DNA of 64,000 bases from Thermomonas paludicola (lineage in GTDB: Bacteria > Pseudomonadota > Gammaproteobacteria > Xanthomonadales > Xanthomonadaceae), in contig NZ_CP093311.1 in assembly GCF_024498955.1 (NCBI RefSeq), forward strand, positions 806,001-870,000. Reading direction: 5' to 3'. The position numbers and the translations under genes were made by a program. The notes beneath the pieces were generated by a model. It saw nothing but the letters and a program-made list of their open reading frames with translations. It did no database searches and was not told the DNA's origin. This document shows positions 1 to 8,828 of this stretch, piece by piece (position 1 is the first letter of the stretch; the number at the start of each line of letters is the position of its first letter).

Positions 1-1208
1 GCCAAGGCGCGGCCACCGGCAACCACGCCAGCCAGCGGGAACAGCACCAGCAAATCCTCGCCCCCATTGAAGACACAGTGGCCGCGGTGTTCTCGGGCGA
101 TGGCAGGCACCTTGTCGGCGAATGCAGCGATAGCGCGGGAGACGGCGGAATGCTGTTCGGCGGTACTTGCCTTGTCGATGAAGCGGCCCATCCGGTCGCC
201 ATCGGCCACCACGATGGCCGCGTAGGGGCAGGGTTCCCCGTGTTGTTTCCACAGCGGACGCAACGTCACCCGCAGCGCATCCAGCGCCTGCAAGGCCTCT
301 GGGGCACCTTCTTCCCGGGCTTCGCTGATCGCCGCTTCCAGGCGCTCGGGATAGAGCATGCCTGCATCGAATGGAAAATCCCCGTAGCAGCCAGCGTTGC
401 CCTCGCTGCGGGTGGCATGGCCTTCGCCCACCAGCGGTGCATAGGCGTCTCGCAGGCTGGCAAGTGCTTGCGGATCGTCCTTAGACAGGTTCTGCAACCA
501 GCCATCGGCCGCCAGCCGGGTCAGCGCGGTGAAACGTTCGCCCCGGCCCACCACCCGCTTGATGCAGCCCAATGCATCGAGCTGTTCGCCCGATGCAACT
601 CCGAACTTGGGCGGAAAGCGCTTGCGGTTCTTCGGCAGTACGGATTCGCGCACGCCGTCCAACGAGGACTTGGGGACGCCGAAGCCCAGATCGTGGCCGG
701 GTTCGAACATCGGCGCAAAGTTGCGGGTGTTCTTGCGTGCGCCCAGCGCGGCCTTGGTGTTGTCGTAGGCGCGACGGTAGTCGTCTTGCACCACGCACCA
801 TGCGGCGAAGGCCTCGAGCGCATCGTCCACTTGACGCGCCCAAAGGTCGTCGCGCAGCTGGACGCCCGCCTGCTGCCAGTCGCGTAGCGCGTCCTTGGCA
901 GCCTGGCGAAGATAGGTGCGCGCTGCGGCAATGGCGTGTGCTGCCAATGCCTGCGCGGCAGTGGCATCGCTCTCCAGACGGGCCAGCAGCACGTTGGACA
1001 GGTTGCTGTTCTCGTCGTCGTTCACGTTGAGAACGCGGTCTTCGACCGGGTAGATCAAGGCAGCGCCCCCGTCCTTCAATGCCTTGCCGGCAGCGCGGGC
1101 ACACTCTGACAGCAGGTGGCTGCCGGCCCACAGGTCGCGGCTGCGGCGGGCAGCGGCAATGAAGCCCTGCACCGGCCCGAGGGACAGTTCGATGAGATGG
1201 GTGGTCAT
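1..1208 (-). CDS. cmr2: Cas10/Cmr2, type III-B CRISPR large subunit (C-terminal part outside window)
   Basis: Large subunit of the Cmr effector complex, which in this family makes cyclic oligoadenylate when target RNA is bound. Only the first 402 codons are here; the gene runs off the left edge. The start (ATG at 1208) overlaps the cmr1 stop as ATGA, so the two are probably translationally coupled. Residues 11-35 hold the typical Cmr2 opening (GPVQGFIAAARR, then RDLWAGS), so the first palm-like domain starts at the N-terminus and no HD nuclease domain precedes it. The palm motif at residues 382-385 reads GGED rather than the usual GGDD; the next residues (LLVLFPL) fit the family. By analogy with active GGEEF cyclases the Asp-to-Glu change may keep metal binding, but that is inference. 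Confidence 0.93.
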   Translation of the reverse strand, partial: MTTHLIELSLGPVQGFIAAARRSRDLWAGSHLLSECARAAGKALKDGGAALIYPVEDRVLNVNDDENSNLSNVLLARLESDATAAQALAAHAIAAARTYLRQAAKDALRDWQQAGVQLRDDLWARQVDDALEAFAAWCVVQDDYRRAYDNTKAALGARKNTRNFAPMFEPGHDLGFGVPKSSLDGVRESVLPKNRKRFPPKFGVASGEQLDALGCIKRVVGRGERFTALTRLAADGWLQNLSKDDPQALASLRDAYAPLVGEGHATRSEGNAGCYGDFPFDAGMLYPERLEAAISEAREEGAPEALQALDALRVTLRPLWKQHGEPCPYAAIVVADGDRMGRFIDKASTAEQHSAVSRAIAAFADKVPAIAREHRGHCVFNGGEDLLVLFPLAGVVAGGRAL

Positions 1209-2791
1209 GCTTTTTCCCTCACTGCAATGAGGTCGTAGCCGGCGACTTCGATATCGCAAAAGACGTATCGGCCATCGCGCAACTCCTTCTGCATTGCGCC
1301 AGGAAGGCTGGAAATCAAAGGCTCCACATCAGCGCCTCTCGCGTAATAGGACTTGTTGGATTTGATGTGCTTGGCTTCCAGCGAGCCGTTTTTGAGATTG
1401 AGTTGAAGTTTCACGTTGGCTACCCCAGTTGCCCCCGTGGGTCGCGTTTGCGCCTGATGTTTCGCGGGGTTGCTGGCGGCGGCACCGGCTGATTTTTTTT
1501 GGTCGGAGAAATAGGAAAGAAAGGCCTCGATGGCATCCTCGCCACGTCCCTGCATCGGCTCGACCTGGTCCGCCTTTGGTCCGACTTGCCATTGGCCAGC
1601 GTTGATCATGTGCGGTGCGCGGCGGAACTTGCCTTCCAGCGACAGGCCCATGTCCCTGATGTGATCCAGGTCCAGACACAGGACGGCCGGGCGCCAAGTC
1701 TTGCCGTCGAAGTAAGGGCGCAGGATCAGCGGCGATGCCATGCGCTCCGACGGCTTGTCGCTGCCCTTTGCGATGGGCTTAAGCGTTGTGTCCTGCGGGT
1801 CTTTCTGGCGCCACTCTTTTTCCTGTTTGAAGTGGGTAATGATCGGCAAGCCGAACGCAGCACGAGGAAACACGTTGCCGGCAGGATGCGCGGGCGGATG
1901 GTTTTCCGCGGCGTCGCCGGTGATCCTGCGAATGGCATCCGGCTCCGGCCAGCGACTGCGGCCGGGGCGCGGTCCTTGTCCGTGGTTCCGGGCGATGCCG
2001 GGTTTTTGGCGGAAATCCCGCAAGTGCCCGATGGCGTTTCCCCAAGCTTCAGTTGCACTGACGTTTGATCCGGAAAGCACTAGGCGCCAGCCTTGCGCTG
2101 CGACATCCTGTTCGCCGACCCCGATGAATTGTTTCTTTGCATCCAGGACCTGCACCGCGCCGCAGCCGCGCCGCGTGCGTGCGCCCACGCCGCCAAAGCT
2201 TGCCCACCATCGCAGAGCGGTCAGGACTTGTGCGTGCTGGTCGGGATCCAGTCCCGGATCCAGATGGAGCTTCAGGCTGAAGGTCACGCCTTCTTTCAGC
2301 AGGAGCTTTGGGTCTTCGGTTATCTGGCCTCGCTCACTCTTGCCCTGCGCGGGGAACAGCGCATATCCGGGGTAGCTTCCAAAGTCTGGTCCACGCACCT
2401 TCCCGTCGCGCTGGGTGTAGGTGGCGGCGGGTTGCAGATTTCGTTGCTGGCCTGGATTGACGGCGGCGCTGACACGGACCTTGCTCTTGGCGAGCGACGT
2501 CTCATCGCCGAGCCCACCCCAGATCGCCCGTTCGGCCTCGAACAGGCCATGGCTGTTCGCAAACCGCTTGCGATTGAGCAACCGCCACCAGAAGCGCAGC
2601 TGGCCGCGGATGGCGGTAGCGCGGATCGGCATGAGGGTATCCACTTCGCCCGCTTTCACACCCCCGCCATACATCGGTGTCACGAGGGTGCAGTCATAGG
2701 TCAGTGTGTCGCCTTCGCGGTGTGTGATCGCGGCGGCGGCCTCCCCGATGCCGTTGAAATCCGGCGCCGGCCGGGTCTTGCGGATGCTCAT
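1205..2791 (-). CDS. cmr1: Cmr1, type III-B CRISPR RAMP protein
   Basis: RAMP-superfamily subunit that caps the 3' end of the crRNA-bound Cmr complex in characterised systems. The 528-residue product shows the Cmr1 N-terminal signature: TPMYGGG at residues 38-44 and IRGQLRFWWR at 61-70, followed by AIWGG near 89-93. A second RAMP-like glycine-rich loop (GGVGARTRRGCG) lies further on. The frame is open 40 codons further upstream, but the ATG at 2791 is preferred because a GGAG lies 10 bases before it and the family signature follows it. It is the first gene visible in the minus-strand cmr operon and overlaps cmr2 by 4 bases. The other cmr genes would lie left of the window. Confidence 0.93.
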   Translation of the reverse strand: MSIRKTRPAPDFNGIGEAAAAITHREGDTLTYDCTLVTPMYGGGVKAGEVDTLMPIRATAIRGQLRFWWRLLNRKRFANSHGLFEAERAIWGGLGDETSLAKSKVRVSAAVNPGQQRNLQPAATYTQRDGKVRGPDFGSYPGYALFPAQGKSERGQITEDPKLLLKEGVTFSLKLHLDPGLDPDQHAQVLTALRWWASFGGVGARTRRGCGAVQVLDAKKQFIGVGEQDVAAQGWRLVLSGSNVSATEAWGNAIGHLRDFRQKPGIARNHGQGPRPGRSRWPEPDAIRRITGDAAENHPPAHPAGNVFPRAAFGLPIITHFKQEKEWRQKDPQDTTLKPIAKGSDKPSERMASPLILRPYFDGKTWRPAVLCLDLDHIRDMGLSLEGKFRRAPHMINAGQWQVGPKADQVEPMQGRGEDAIEAFLSYFSDQKKSAGAAASNPAKHQAQTRPTGATGVANVKLQLNLKNGSLEAKHIKSNKSYYARGADVEPLISSLPGAMQKELRDGRYVFCDIEVAGYDLIAVREKA

Positions 2792-3155
2792 GACTAGACG
2801 TCTCCATGATCGTTGGCAGGGTTGGGAGGCATTGATGCAGGCAAAATCTCGCCCGCATCCGCGGTGGCATGCGAAGCGGGGGATGTGTTGGGGGATGAAA
2901 AGGAAAAGCAATGCTGCAAACGGGTGTGATCCTTCAACCTGACATCTCCATGGCCGGACTTACGCCGGTCCCCTGCCCGATCCTAAATGAACTTCCAGTG
3001 AATTTGTCTTGACCCAGGACAATTGTTGATGGACTGCGCAAATTCAGAATCGCCGTGCTACTCAAATCAGGGGGGCGTCGGCGGTGATGGCGCGCTGCAG
3101 CTCGGACATGGCATCTCTTTTCTGGGTTGTGGCAGGGGCGAACGGGTAGTCGCGA
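2792..3155. other. Intergenic stretch upstream of cmr1
   Basis: About 360 bases between the cmr1 start and a doubtful small ORF. It holds the cmr1 ribosome site and must hold its promoter, but no convincing -35/-10 pair was found. A short dyad (TTGTC, 8 bases, GGACAA) lies at about 3004-3022. No CRISPR repeats were seen. Confidence 0.5.
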
Positions 3156-3317
3156 TCAGTTCGTCGACCGCGCGCTGGCAGCGGTTGATACCCCTTTGGT
3201 GGTCAGCCTGTGCGCTGGCGGCACCAGCAGGGTCAACAGTGCGCCGCTCAGAAGGAGGAACTTGATGTATGGCTTGTGCCATTGGCGGGTGAAGAACGGG
3301 TCAGCTGGGTTGGACAT
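3156..3317 (-). CDS. Possible small single-helix membrane protein, perhaps frameshifted
   Basis: A 53-residue frame with an AGGA ribosome site 7 bases before its ATG. The product starts polar and then has one hydrophobic stretch (roughly residues 19-35, KFLLLSGALLTLLV), like a signal anchor or signal peptide. After about residue 36 the frame loses protein-like character. The other two minus frames just downstream read more plausibly (for example MSELQRAITADAP at about 3070-3110), so the true gene may be longer and interrupted by frameshifts, or this may be a decayed gene. No family recognised. Confidence 0.35.
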   Translation of the reverse strand: MSNPADPFFTRQWHKPYIKFLLLSGALLTLLVPPAHRLTTKGVSTAASARSTN

Positions 3318-3455
3318 ATAGATTCCTGTGGTTTGAGTCGTGCTGCGCGTGCATGACGTTGCGGTGGAGTCAAAGGCTACCCAGGCGCAGACGTCATCCA
3401 CGGGTTGCAAACTTGCAAAAGGCGCCAGCCGCCGACGCGGCCGGATACTGGCCAC

Positions 3456-4004
3456 ATGAACATCATCCTTGCCCCGTACTCCCCGGTTTACCTGATTGTG
3501 TCTCTCACCACCGTGGCCGTCTGGCTGTTTGTCCTGCTGCCGCGGGTGTCGCTGCGCGTGCGATGGTGGCTGCACTTTCCGGCTCTGCTTCTGCATGAAA
3601 CCTGCCACTTCATCGCGGTAGTGTTGCTCGGTGGCAGCGCGCGGATGCAGTTGGGCTTGGGCCAGGACTCGCATGGCAGCCTGACGTACGGCAGCGTGCA
3701 CTACGAGGGCGTTGGGCTGGGGCAGGTCGGCAAGACGCTGGTCAGCATTGCTCCGCTACTGCTGTTTGTCGCAGCCGCGGCCATTGCTCACCTGAAGCTG
3801 GGACAGCCGCAGCCGGTGCTGGAGGGACTGGGTTGGCTGGGCGCCATCCTTTGCTGCCTGCTGGGCGCCAGCATGTACTCCTCAAGCGATTGGCGTGGAA
3901 CCGGATTGTTGGGGAAGTTCTTCGTGGTGACGAGCGCCCTGCAGATCGCCCTGATGCCAGTGTTCTACGTCGCGTGGGGCATTGAACTGCTCATCGGAAA
4001 ATGA
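3456..4004 (+). CDS. Membrane protein with HExxH motif (M50-like metallopeptidase candidate)
   Basis: A 182-residue protein with about four hydrophobic segments. HETCH at residues 47-51 lies at the end of a hydrophobic segment, as the zinc-binding HExxH does in site-2-type (M50) intramembrane proteases. The third zinc ligand (a later Asp, as in NPDG) is not obvious, so activity cannot be claimed. The frame is open further upstream; the ATG at 3456 starts a natural N-terminal helix. It lies between cmr1 and the autotransporter gene on the plus strand. Whether it belongs to the CRISPR module or is only a passenger of the accessory region cannot be decided from sequence. Confidence 0.7.
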   Translation: MNIILAPYSPVYLIVSLTTVAVWLFVLLPRVSLRVRWWLHFPALLLHETCHFIAVVLLGGSARMQLGLGQDSHGSLTYGSVHYEGVGLGQVGKTLVSIAPLLLFVAAAAIAHLKLGQPQPVLEGLGWLGAILCCLLGASMYSSSDWRGTGLLGKFFVVTSALQIALMPVFYVAWGIELLIGK

Positions 4005-4170
4005 AGGTCGCGGGCAGAGGCAGTGCCCGATGTTTCCGGTTTGCAAACTTGCATCCGCTGGAACATCGGAAACCCGTGCCAGCATGAAGTTCCTCAGCGC
4101 AGCGTCGGTTGGACGGGTGCGTGCCCGATTTCCCGATTACAATTTTCTCTCATATCAAGGACGATTCGTC

Positions 4171-6888
4171 ATGTTCAAGCATTCCTCCCTTTCCCCGCTG
4201 TCCGTTGCTGTCGCTGCTGCCATCGGTCTGACCGCCTGCGGCGGCGGTGGCGGCGGCAATGTCCGCCCCTCCAACCCGCCGCCCGTCACGCCACCGCCGC
4301 CCGCGCCCAAGTGCGAGGATCAGACGGCCAGCAACTACGGTGGCGCGCTGCCCTGCCTGTACCGCTACAACGGCACGGCTGACAACATCCTGGTGCCGAC
4401 GAATGCCGACATCGCGCACAGCGAGGGCTATACCGGGCAGGGCGTGAAAATCGGCATGATGGATGATGGCCAGATCGACAGCAGCTATGCGCCGCTGGTC
4501 GGCAAGGTGGCGTGGTATCAGAGCTTTGTCGGCCATGCCGGCGAAACCGATCCAAGCGCAAAGCGGGGCCACGGAACCGTGGTGGGCGATGTGCTGGTTG
4601 GCACGGCAGCGGGCAGCTTCAAGGGTGGCGTCGCGCCGGGTGCGAGCCTGTATTGGGCCAATATCTGCTGGAACGATTGGTGTGGATCGACTGGCTGGGC
4701 GCAGGCGTTGAGCGCCACGTCCGCGCAGGGCGTGCGCTTGTGGAATGCCTCCATTGGTAGCTACTCCGCGACGGGCAATCAAGCCGGTGCGCACGCTTGG
4801 GCCTCGGCCAGCACTGGCGTACTGGCGGCCGATGGCCTGCTGGTGACGGTGACCGGCAATGACAGTGCCAGTGACGCGGGCAGTACCGCGATTGTCCCGC
4901 TGGTCGATTCCCGCTACCTCGGCCATTGGCTGGCGGTAACTGCCGTTGCGCTGGACAGCAAGGGCCAGGTGACCGGCAAGGCCGACTACGCCAACGCCTG
5001 CGGCAGCGCGGCGCAATGGTGCTTGGCTGCGCCGGGGCTGGTGTACTTCCCCGGCGTCCCCAATTCCGCATTCTCTGCGGGCGGCGGGCAGGGCACATCT
5101 TTTGCGGCGCCCAACGTCACCGGCTCGGCGGCGCTGGTCTGGCAGGCATTCCCCTGGATGAGCGCGAGCAACGTCGTCGCCACGCTGCTGACCACGGCCA
5201 CCGATTTGGGCGATGCGGGCGTGGATTCGGTCTATGGCTGGGGAGTGGTGAACGCCGCCAAGGCCGTGCATGGCCCCGGTCAGTTCGTGGGCGTCTTCGA
5301 TGCCAATGTCGCCGGCAACAGCACCTTCTCCAACACCATCACCGGCACCGGCAACCTGGTCAAGCGCGGCGGCGGCACGCTGACTTTGACCGGCCAGAAC
5401 ACCTACAGCGGCGGTTCCAGCGTCCAAGCGGGCACGCTGGTGCTGACGGGGGCGCTTGGCTCCTCGGTGGGTGTATCCAGCGGCGCGACCTTCGGGTCGA
5501 AGGGTGGCACGATCCACGGCGACTACACCGTGCAGGCGGGCGGCACCACCGCGATCCAGGTCGGCACCGGCCTGTCCATCGCTGGCACTGCCGGATTGGC
5601 CGGCACGCTCCAGCTTCTGCCGGAGAACGCAGGCTATGCGGTCAAGCCGACCGAAACCCTGCTGACTGCGGGCAAGGTCATCGGCACCTTCGGCAACGTC
5701 ACCTACGGGTCGGGCTTCTTCTGGACGGCGCAGCTTGGCTACACCAGCACCAGTGTGACCGCTGCAATGACCCGCGCCAGCACGGCAGCGGCAGCCTCGG
5801 CCAGTGGCGCATCGCTGGCAGCGATTGACGGCGGCGTGATGGCTGACCACTTCCTTGCAAGCGTGGACGCGGCGGCGCAAGCCGGCACGGCCACGATGCA
5901 GGCGATGACGATGGCGGGCAAGTTGGCTTCGGCCCCGACTGCGGATGCGGCCTCGGCCTCACTGGCAAGCCTGACCGGCGCAGTCCACGGCACGGCGCGC
6001 AGCGTCGGGGTGCGGCAGGGCTTGAATGCCGGCGCGCTGTTGGCGGATCGCACCCGCAGCCTCGCGCAATTCGGGGAGTCGGGCGTGTGGGTGCAGGCCA
6101 CGGATGGCGCGGGGAGTTTGCGCCGCACTGGCTACGACGCGGCGCGCTACAGCAATAACGGCGCGATGGTGGGCGTGGACAAGGCGGTGACCGATGGCCT
6201 GACGATGGGCGCGGCGATTGGCAGTGATCGCACCCACGCCACGTTGGACGGCCTGGGTGGGCGGCTGGATACCACCGGCACCACGGTGGCCGTGTATGGT
6301 CGTGCGGATGTGGGCAAGGCTGGCTACGTGGCCGGCAACATGAGCCACGAGAGCGCCACGGTGAAGGATCAGCGGAGTGTGCTGGTTGGTTCCACGCTGG
6401 AGGGCGTCACTGGCAAGCACACTGACACGACCACGCAGGCACGCATCGAGGCCGGCATGGCGCTGGACAACGGACTGGCTCCGTACCTGGCCGTAGGCGC
6501 GCTGCGGCACACGCAGGGCGCGATGGCTGAGGCGGGCGGCGCGGGCTTTGGGCTGTTGGCGGGCAAGGATGCCTTGACGATGACCTTCGCGGAGCTGGGC
6601 CTGCGCTTCGACCACGGCATTGGCCAGTGGGTGATCGGCGGCGACGTGTCGGCCCGCCGCCTGCTTGGTGGTGCGGATACCAGCTTCACCGCCGCGTTCA
6701 CCGGCGCGCCGGATGCAGCGTTCGACGTGATGGGCCAGGCGCTGGGCAAGGACAGCTTCCGCGTCGGCGGCCATGCCTTCTACCGCACCGCGCAGGGCTG
6801 GATCGTGTACGTCACCGCAGGCACCGAGCGCGGCACCGGCCAGCGCAGCAACGGCTACGCCACAGCAGGGGTCAAGATCGGGTTCTGA
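4171..6888 (+). CDS. Subtilase-family autotransporter serine protease
   Basis: A type V secreted S8 protease of 905 residues. The N-terminus has a signal sequence ending in a lipobox (LTAC, Cys23), then a run of glycines and a proline-rich spacer. The protease domain shows the catalytic triad as D98 (MMDDG), H134 (RGHGT) and S310 (GTSFAAP). A passenger-associated beta-strand repeat (GTLTLTGQNTYSGG) follows near residues 390-425. From about 640 to the end is a 12-strand-type translocator barrel finishing in Phe, as outer-membrane proteins do. ATG 4171 is chosen over an upstream in-frame start because AAGGA lies 10 bases before it and a signal sequence follows. A lipidated autotransporter subtilase resembles NalP of Neisseria in layout. 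A GC-rich hairpin follows the stop. Confidence 0.9.
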   Translation: MFKHSSLSPLSVAVAAAIGLTACGGGGGGNVRPSNPPPVTPPPPAPKCEDQTASNYGGALPCLYRYNGTADNILVPTNADIAHSEGYTGQGVKIGMMDDGQIDSSYAPLVGKVAWYQSFVGHAGETDPSAKRGHGTVVGDVLVGTAAGSFKGGVAPGASLYWANICWNDWCGSTGWAQALSATSAQGVRLWNASIGSYSATGNQAGAHAWASASTGVLAADGLLVTVTGNDSASDAGSTAIVPLVDSRYLGHWLAVTAVALDSKGQVTGKADYANACGSAAQWCLAAPGLVYFPGVPNSAFSAGGGQGTSFAAPNVTGSAALVWQAFPWMSASNVVATLLTTATDLGDAGVDSVYGWGVVNAAKAVHGPGQFVGVFDANVAGNSTFSNTITGTGNLVKRGGGTLTLTGQNTYSGGSSVQAGTLVLTGALGSSVGVSSGATFGSKGGTIHGDYTVQAGGTTAIQVGTGLSIAGTAGLAGTLQLLPENAGYAVKPTETLLTAGKVIGTFGNVTYGSGFFWTAQLGYTSTSVTAAMTRASTAAAASASGASLAAIDGGVMADHFLASVDAAAQAGTATMQAMTMAGKLASAPTADAASASLASLTGAVHGTARSVGVRQGLNAGALLADRTRSLAQFGESGVWVQATDGAGSLRRTGYDAARYSNNGAMVGVDKAVTDGLTMGAAIGSDRTHATLDGLGGRLDTTGTTVAVYGRADVGKAGYVAGNMSHESATVKDQRSVLVGSTLEGVTGKHTDTTTQARIEAGMALDNGLAPYLAVGALRHTQGAMAEAGGAGFGLLAGKDALTMTFAELGLRFDHGIGQWVIGGDVSARRLLGGADTSFTAAFTGAPDAAFDVMGQALGKDSFRVGGHAFYRTAQGWIVYVTAGTERGTGQRSNGYATAGVKIGF

Positions 6889-6897
6889 CCATATCCA

Positions 6898-6925
6898 CCC
6901 CTCGCCGGTTCGCGCCGGCGAGGGG
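6898..6925 (+). terminator. Strong hairpin after the autotransporter gene
   Basis: An 11-base-pair perfect GC-rich stem (CCCCTCGCCGG with its complement) around a 6-base loop, 10 bases after the stop codon. It has no U-tract, so it may act as a Rho-type stop signal or RNA-stabilising structure rather than a classic intrinsic terminator. Confidence 0.5.
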
Positions 6926-7031
6926 GTGAACGAATTGGCAATGTACGTCGGATGCCGATGCAGGGCCGCAGACCAGCAAGCGTGACTGTTAGCATTCCCG
7001 GAAGTCGTATTCAGCTTGCGGGGGAACCGTT

Positions 7032-8828
7032 TTGACTACATACCTAGTCACCCGGCACGAGGGCACCCGTATCTGGGTGGATGCCAAGGCCAAGCACGGC
7101 CAGCTGCCTTTCGCCATCGATCGGATGCTTGATCATCTGGATCTATCAATCCTGAAAAAGGGCGACGTGGTGGTCGGGACCCTGCCGATACGCATGATCG
7201 CCACGCTGCAGACCATGGGCGTGAAGTTCTGGTCGCTGGATCTCGAAACGCCGCCAGCGCAGCGCGGCAAGGAGCTGACAGGTATGCAGGTGTACCGCTA
7301 CGGCGGACGCTTTGCCCGCTATGAGGTCCGGCAGAAGGAAGCGGAGGAAGTTCCGGCCGGCCGCGCGCGCAAGGCCGCCAGCCCGCAGCCGTCCATCAGC
7401 CTGATCCCCGTCAGCGCCCAGCTGGCCCCCGCGGCGATCGGTTGGCTGCAGATGCGTACCGACCAGGTGTGTCTGCTGGCGAGTCCGGCCATGAAAAAAC
7501 AGGCAAGCGCCCTGAAGCAATGGTTTTCCAGTCGGGAAAATCCACCGAAGGTCGTAGTCGTGGAGTGGGATGACAGCAGCTACGCCGTCTTGCTGGAGCA
7601 GGTCGAGGACTTGGTCGGCGAGCTGGCGATGGATCTGCGTCCACAGGTGGTTGTCAATCTGACCGGTGGTACCAAGCCCATGTCGATGGCGCTGCAACGT
7701 GCGTTCGGCAAGCGCGCGGAGGCGTTTGGCAGTGCCCTTCACGGGCTTTACGTCGACACCGAGCACCGGCAGCTGGAGGATCTGCTGTCACCGCATCGCC
7801 CTACGTTGCCAATGCAGGGGGTGCTGAACATCGCCGACATGCTGGCGTTGCAGGGGTTCAAGGTCGCCAGCGCGCAAAGTGCGGCGCCGAAATATGGGGA
7901 CTGGCTGCCGCGCGCCTCGCTGTTCGACCTGTTGCTGAGCCGGGGCGCGATAGATTGGCTGCCGGCGTGGTATTCGCTGTTGGATCTGGCGGGCTGGCTG
8001 CTGGACGAAAGGAAGAACAAAAAGGGCAAGCGCCTGGCGAGCAACGAATTCGCCTCCATCAAATGGATGGGCTCACGCAAGCAACCCAGCTTCGAGATTT
8101 CCATCGTGGGAGCGGGTAAGCAGAATTGGTCAGGTTTGCGGCGAGCCCTGAGCGGTTCCTTCGGCGCTGCGTTGCTGCGTTGCGGAGTGGCTCAGGTGCA
8201 GTTGTCCGACACTGGAGATAGACTGCAACTTAAATTCGATTTGACTGCCCGGGATGAGCTGGCGTTTGCTGCCGGTGGCTGGCTGGAGGTGTGGCTGGCT
8301 AAACAGTTCGCCGATGCGGGGGTTGACGACTGGGCGCAAGGCGTCGAGGTCTCACGGGCCGGGGTGAAGAATGAATTCGATCTGGTCGTCGCCTGCGGCA
8401 ATCGCCTGCTGGTGGTCGAGGCGAAAACCGGCGGCCTGAACCGGGATGGCAAGCAGGACACTCGTGCGGCTGAAGCTGTCTACAAGCTCGACGCATTGGC
8501 CGAGAAGCTCGGGCACTACTTCAACGACCGCTGGCTGGTGACCCTGCGTGGGCTCGCTTCCATGGACGCTGAGCGCGCCAGGAAAAACCATCGCATCCGG
8601 GTTTTCGAAGGCCAGGGCGACCCGAAGTTCACCGCGAGCGTGCACGACGCGATCAGGAAATGGGTTGAGAGCTGCAGGTTGCCGGAGTCGGAAGGTTTTG
8701 CGCCCTCGCACTTCGATCCTCCCAAGCCGACTGGTTCCCGGGCTTCGGGCAAGTCTGGCGATGCCAGGCCTGAGGCGTGCGGCGATCAAATGACCAACGC
8801 TTTCATGAAGGCGCGGAACACACACTGA
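7032..8828 (+). CDS. Csx16-like domain fused to CARF-PD-(D/E)xK nuclease (Can2/Card1 class)
   Basis: Three modules in one 598-residue chain. Residues 1-105 match Csx16 (VVA1548 family): YLVTRH at 4-9, GDVVVGTLP at 44-52 and the RGKELTG stretch at 78-84; Csx16 is a small type III-associated protein reported or proposed to degrade cyclic oligoadenylate. A basic, Ala/Pro-rich linker (105-135) leads to a CARF domain (about 136-245) with the ligand-pocket motif NLTGGTKPM at 209-217. The C-terminal nuclease has GGWLE at 415-419, D450 in NEFD and E463/K465 in VEAK, a complete PD-(D/E)xK core as in Can2/Card1, which cut nucleic acid when cyclic tetra-adenylate binds. The start is TTG with GGGGA 8 bases before. 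The last 50 residues look non-family and overlap the integrase remnant antisense. Confidence 0.9.
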   Translation: MTTYLVTRHEGTRIWVDAKAKHGQLPFAIDRMLDHLDLSILKKGDVVVGTLPIRMIATLQTMGVKFWSLDLETPPAQRGKELTGMQVYRYGGRFARYEVRQKEAEEVPAGRARKAASPQPSISLIPVSAQLAPAAIGWLQMRTDQVCLLASPAMKKQASALKQWFSSRENPPKVVVVEWDDSSYAVLLEQVEDLVGELAMDLRPQVVVNLTGGTKPMSMALQRAFGKRAEAFGSALHGLYVDTEHRQLEDLLSPHRPTLPMQGVLNIADMLALQGFKVASAQSAAPKYGDWLPRASLFDLLLSRGAIDWLPAWYSLLDLAGWLLDERKNKKGKRLASNEFASIKWMGSRKQPSFEISIVGAGKQNWSGLRRALSGSFGAALLRCGVAQVQLSDTGDRLQLKFDLTARDELAFAAGGWLEVWLAKQFADAGVDDWAQGVEVSRAGVKNEFDLVVACGNRLLVVEAKTGGLNRDGKQDTRAAEAVYKLDALAEKLGHYFNDRWLVTLRGLASMDAERARKNHRIRVFEGQGDPKFTASVHDAIRKWVESCRLPESEGFAPSHFDPPKPTGSRASGKSGDARPEACGDQMTNAFMKARNTH

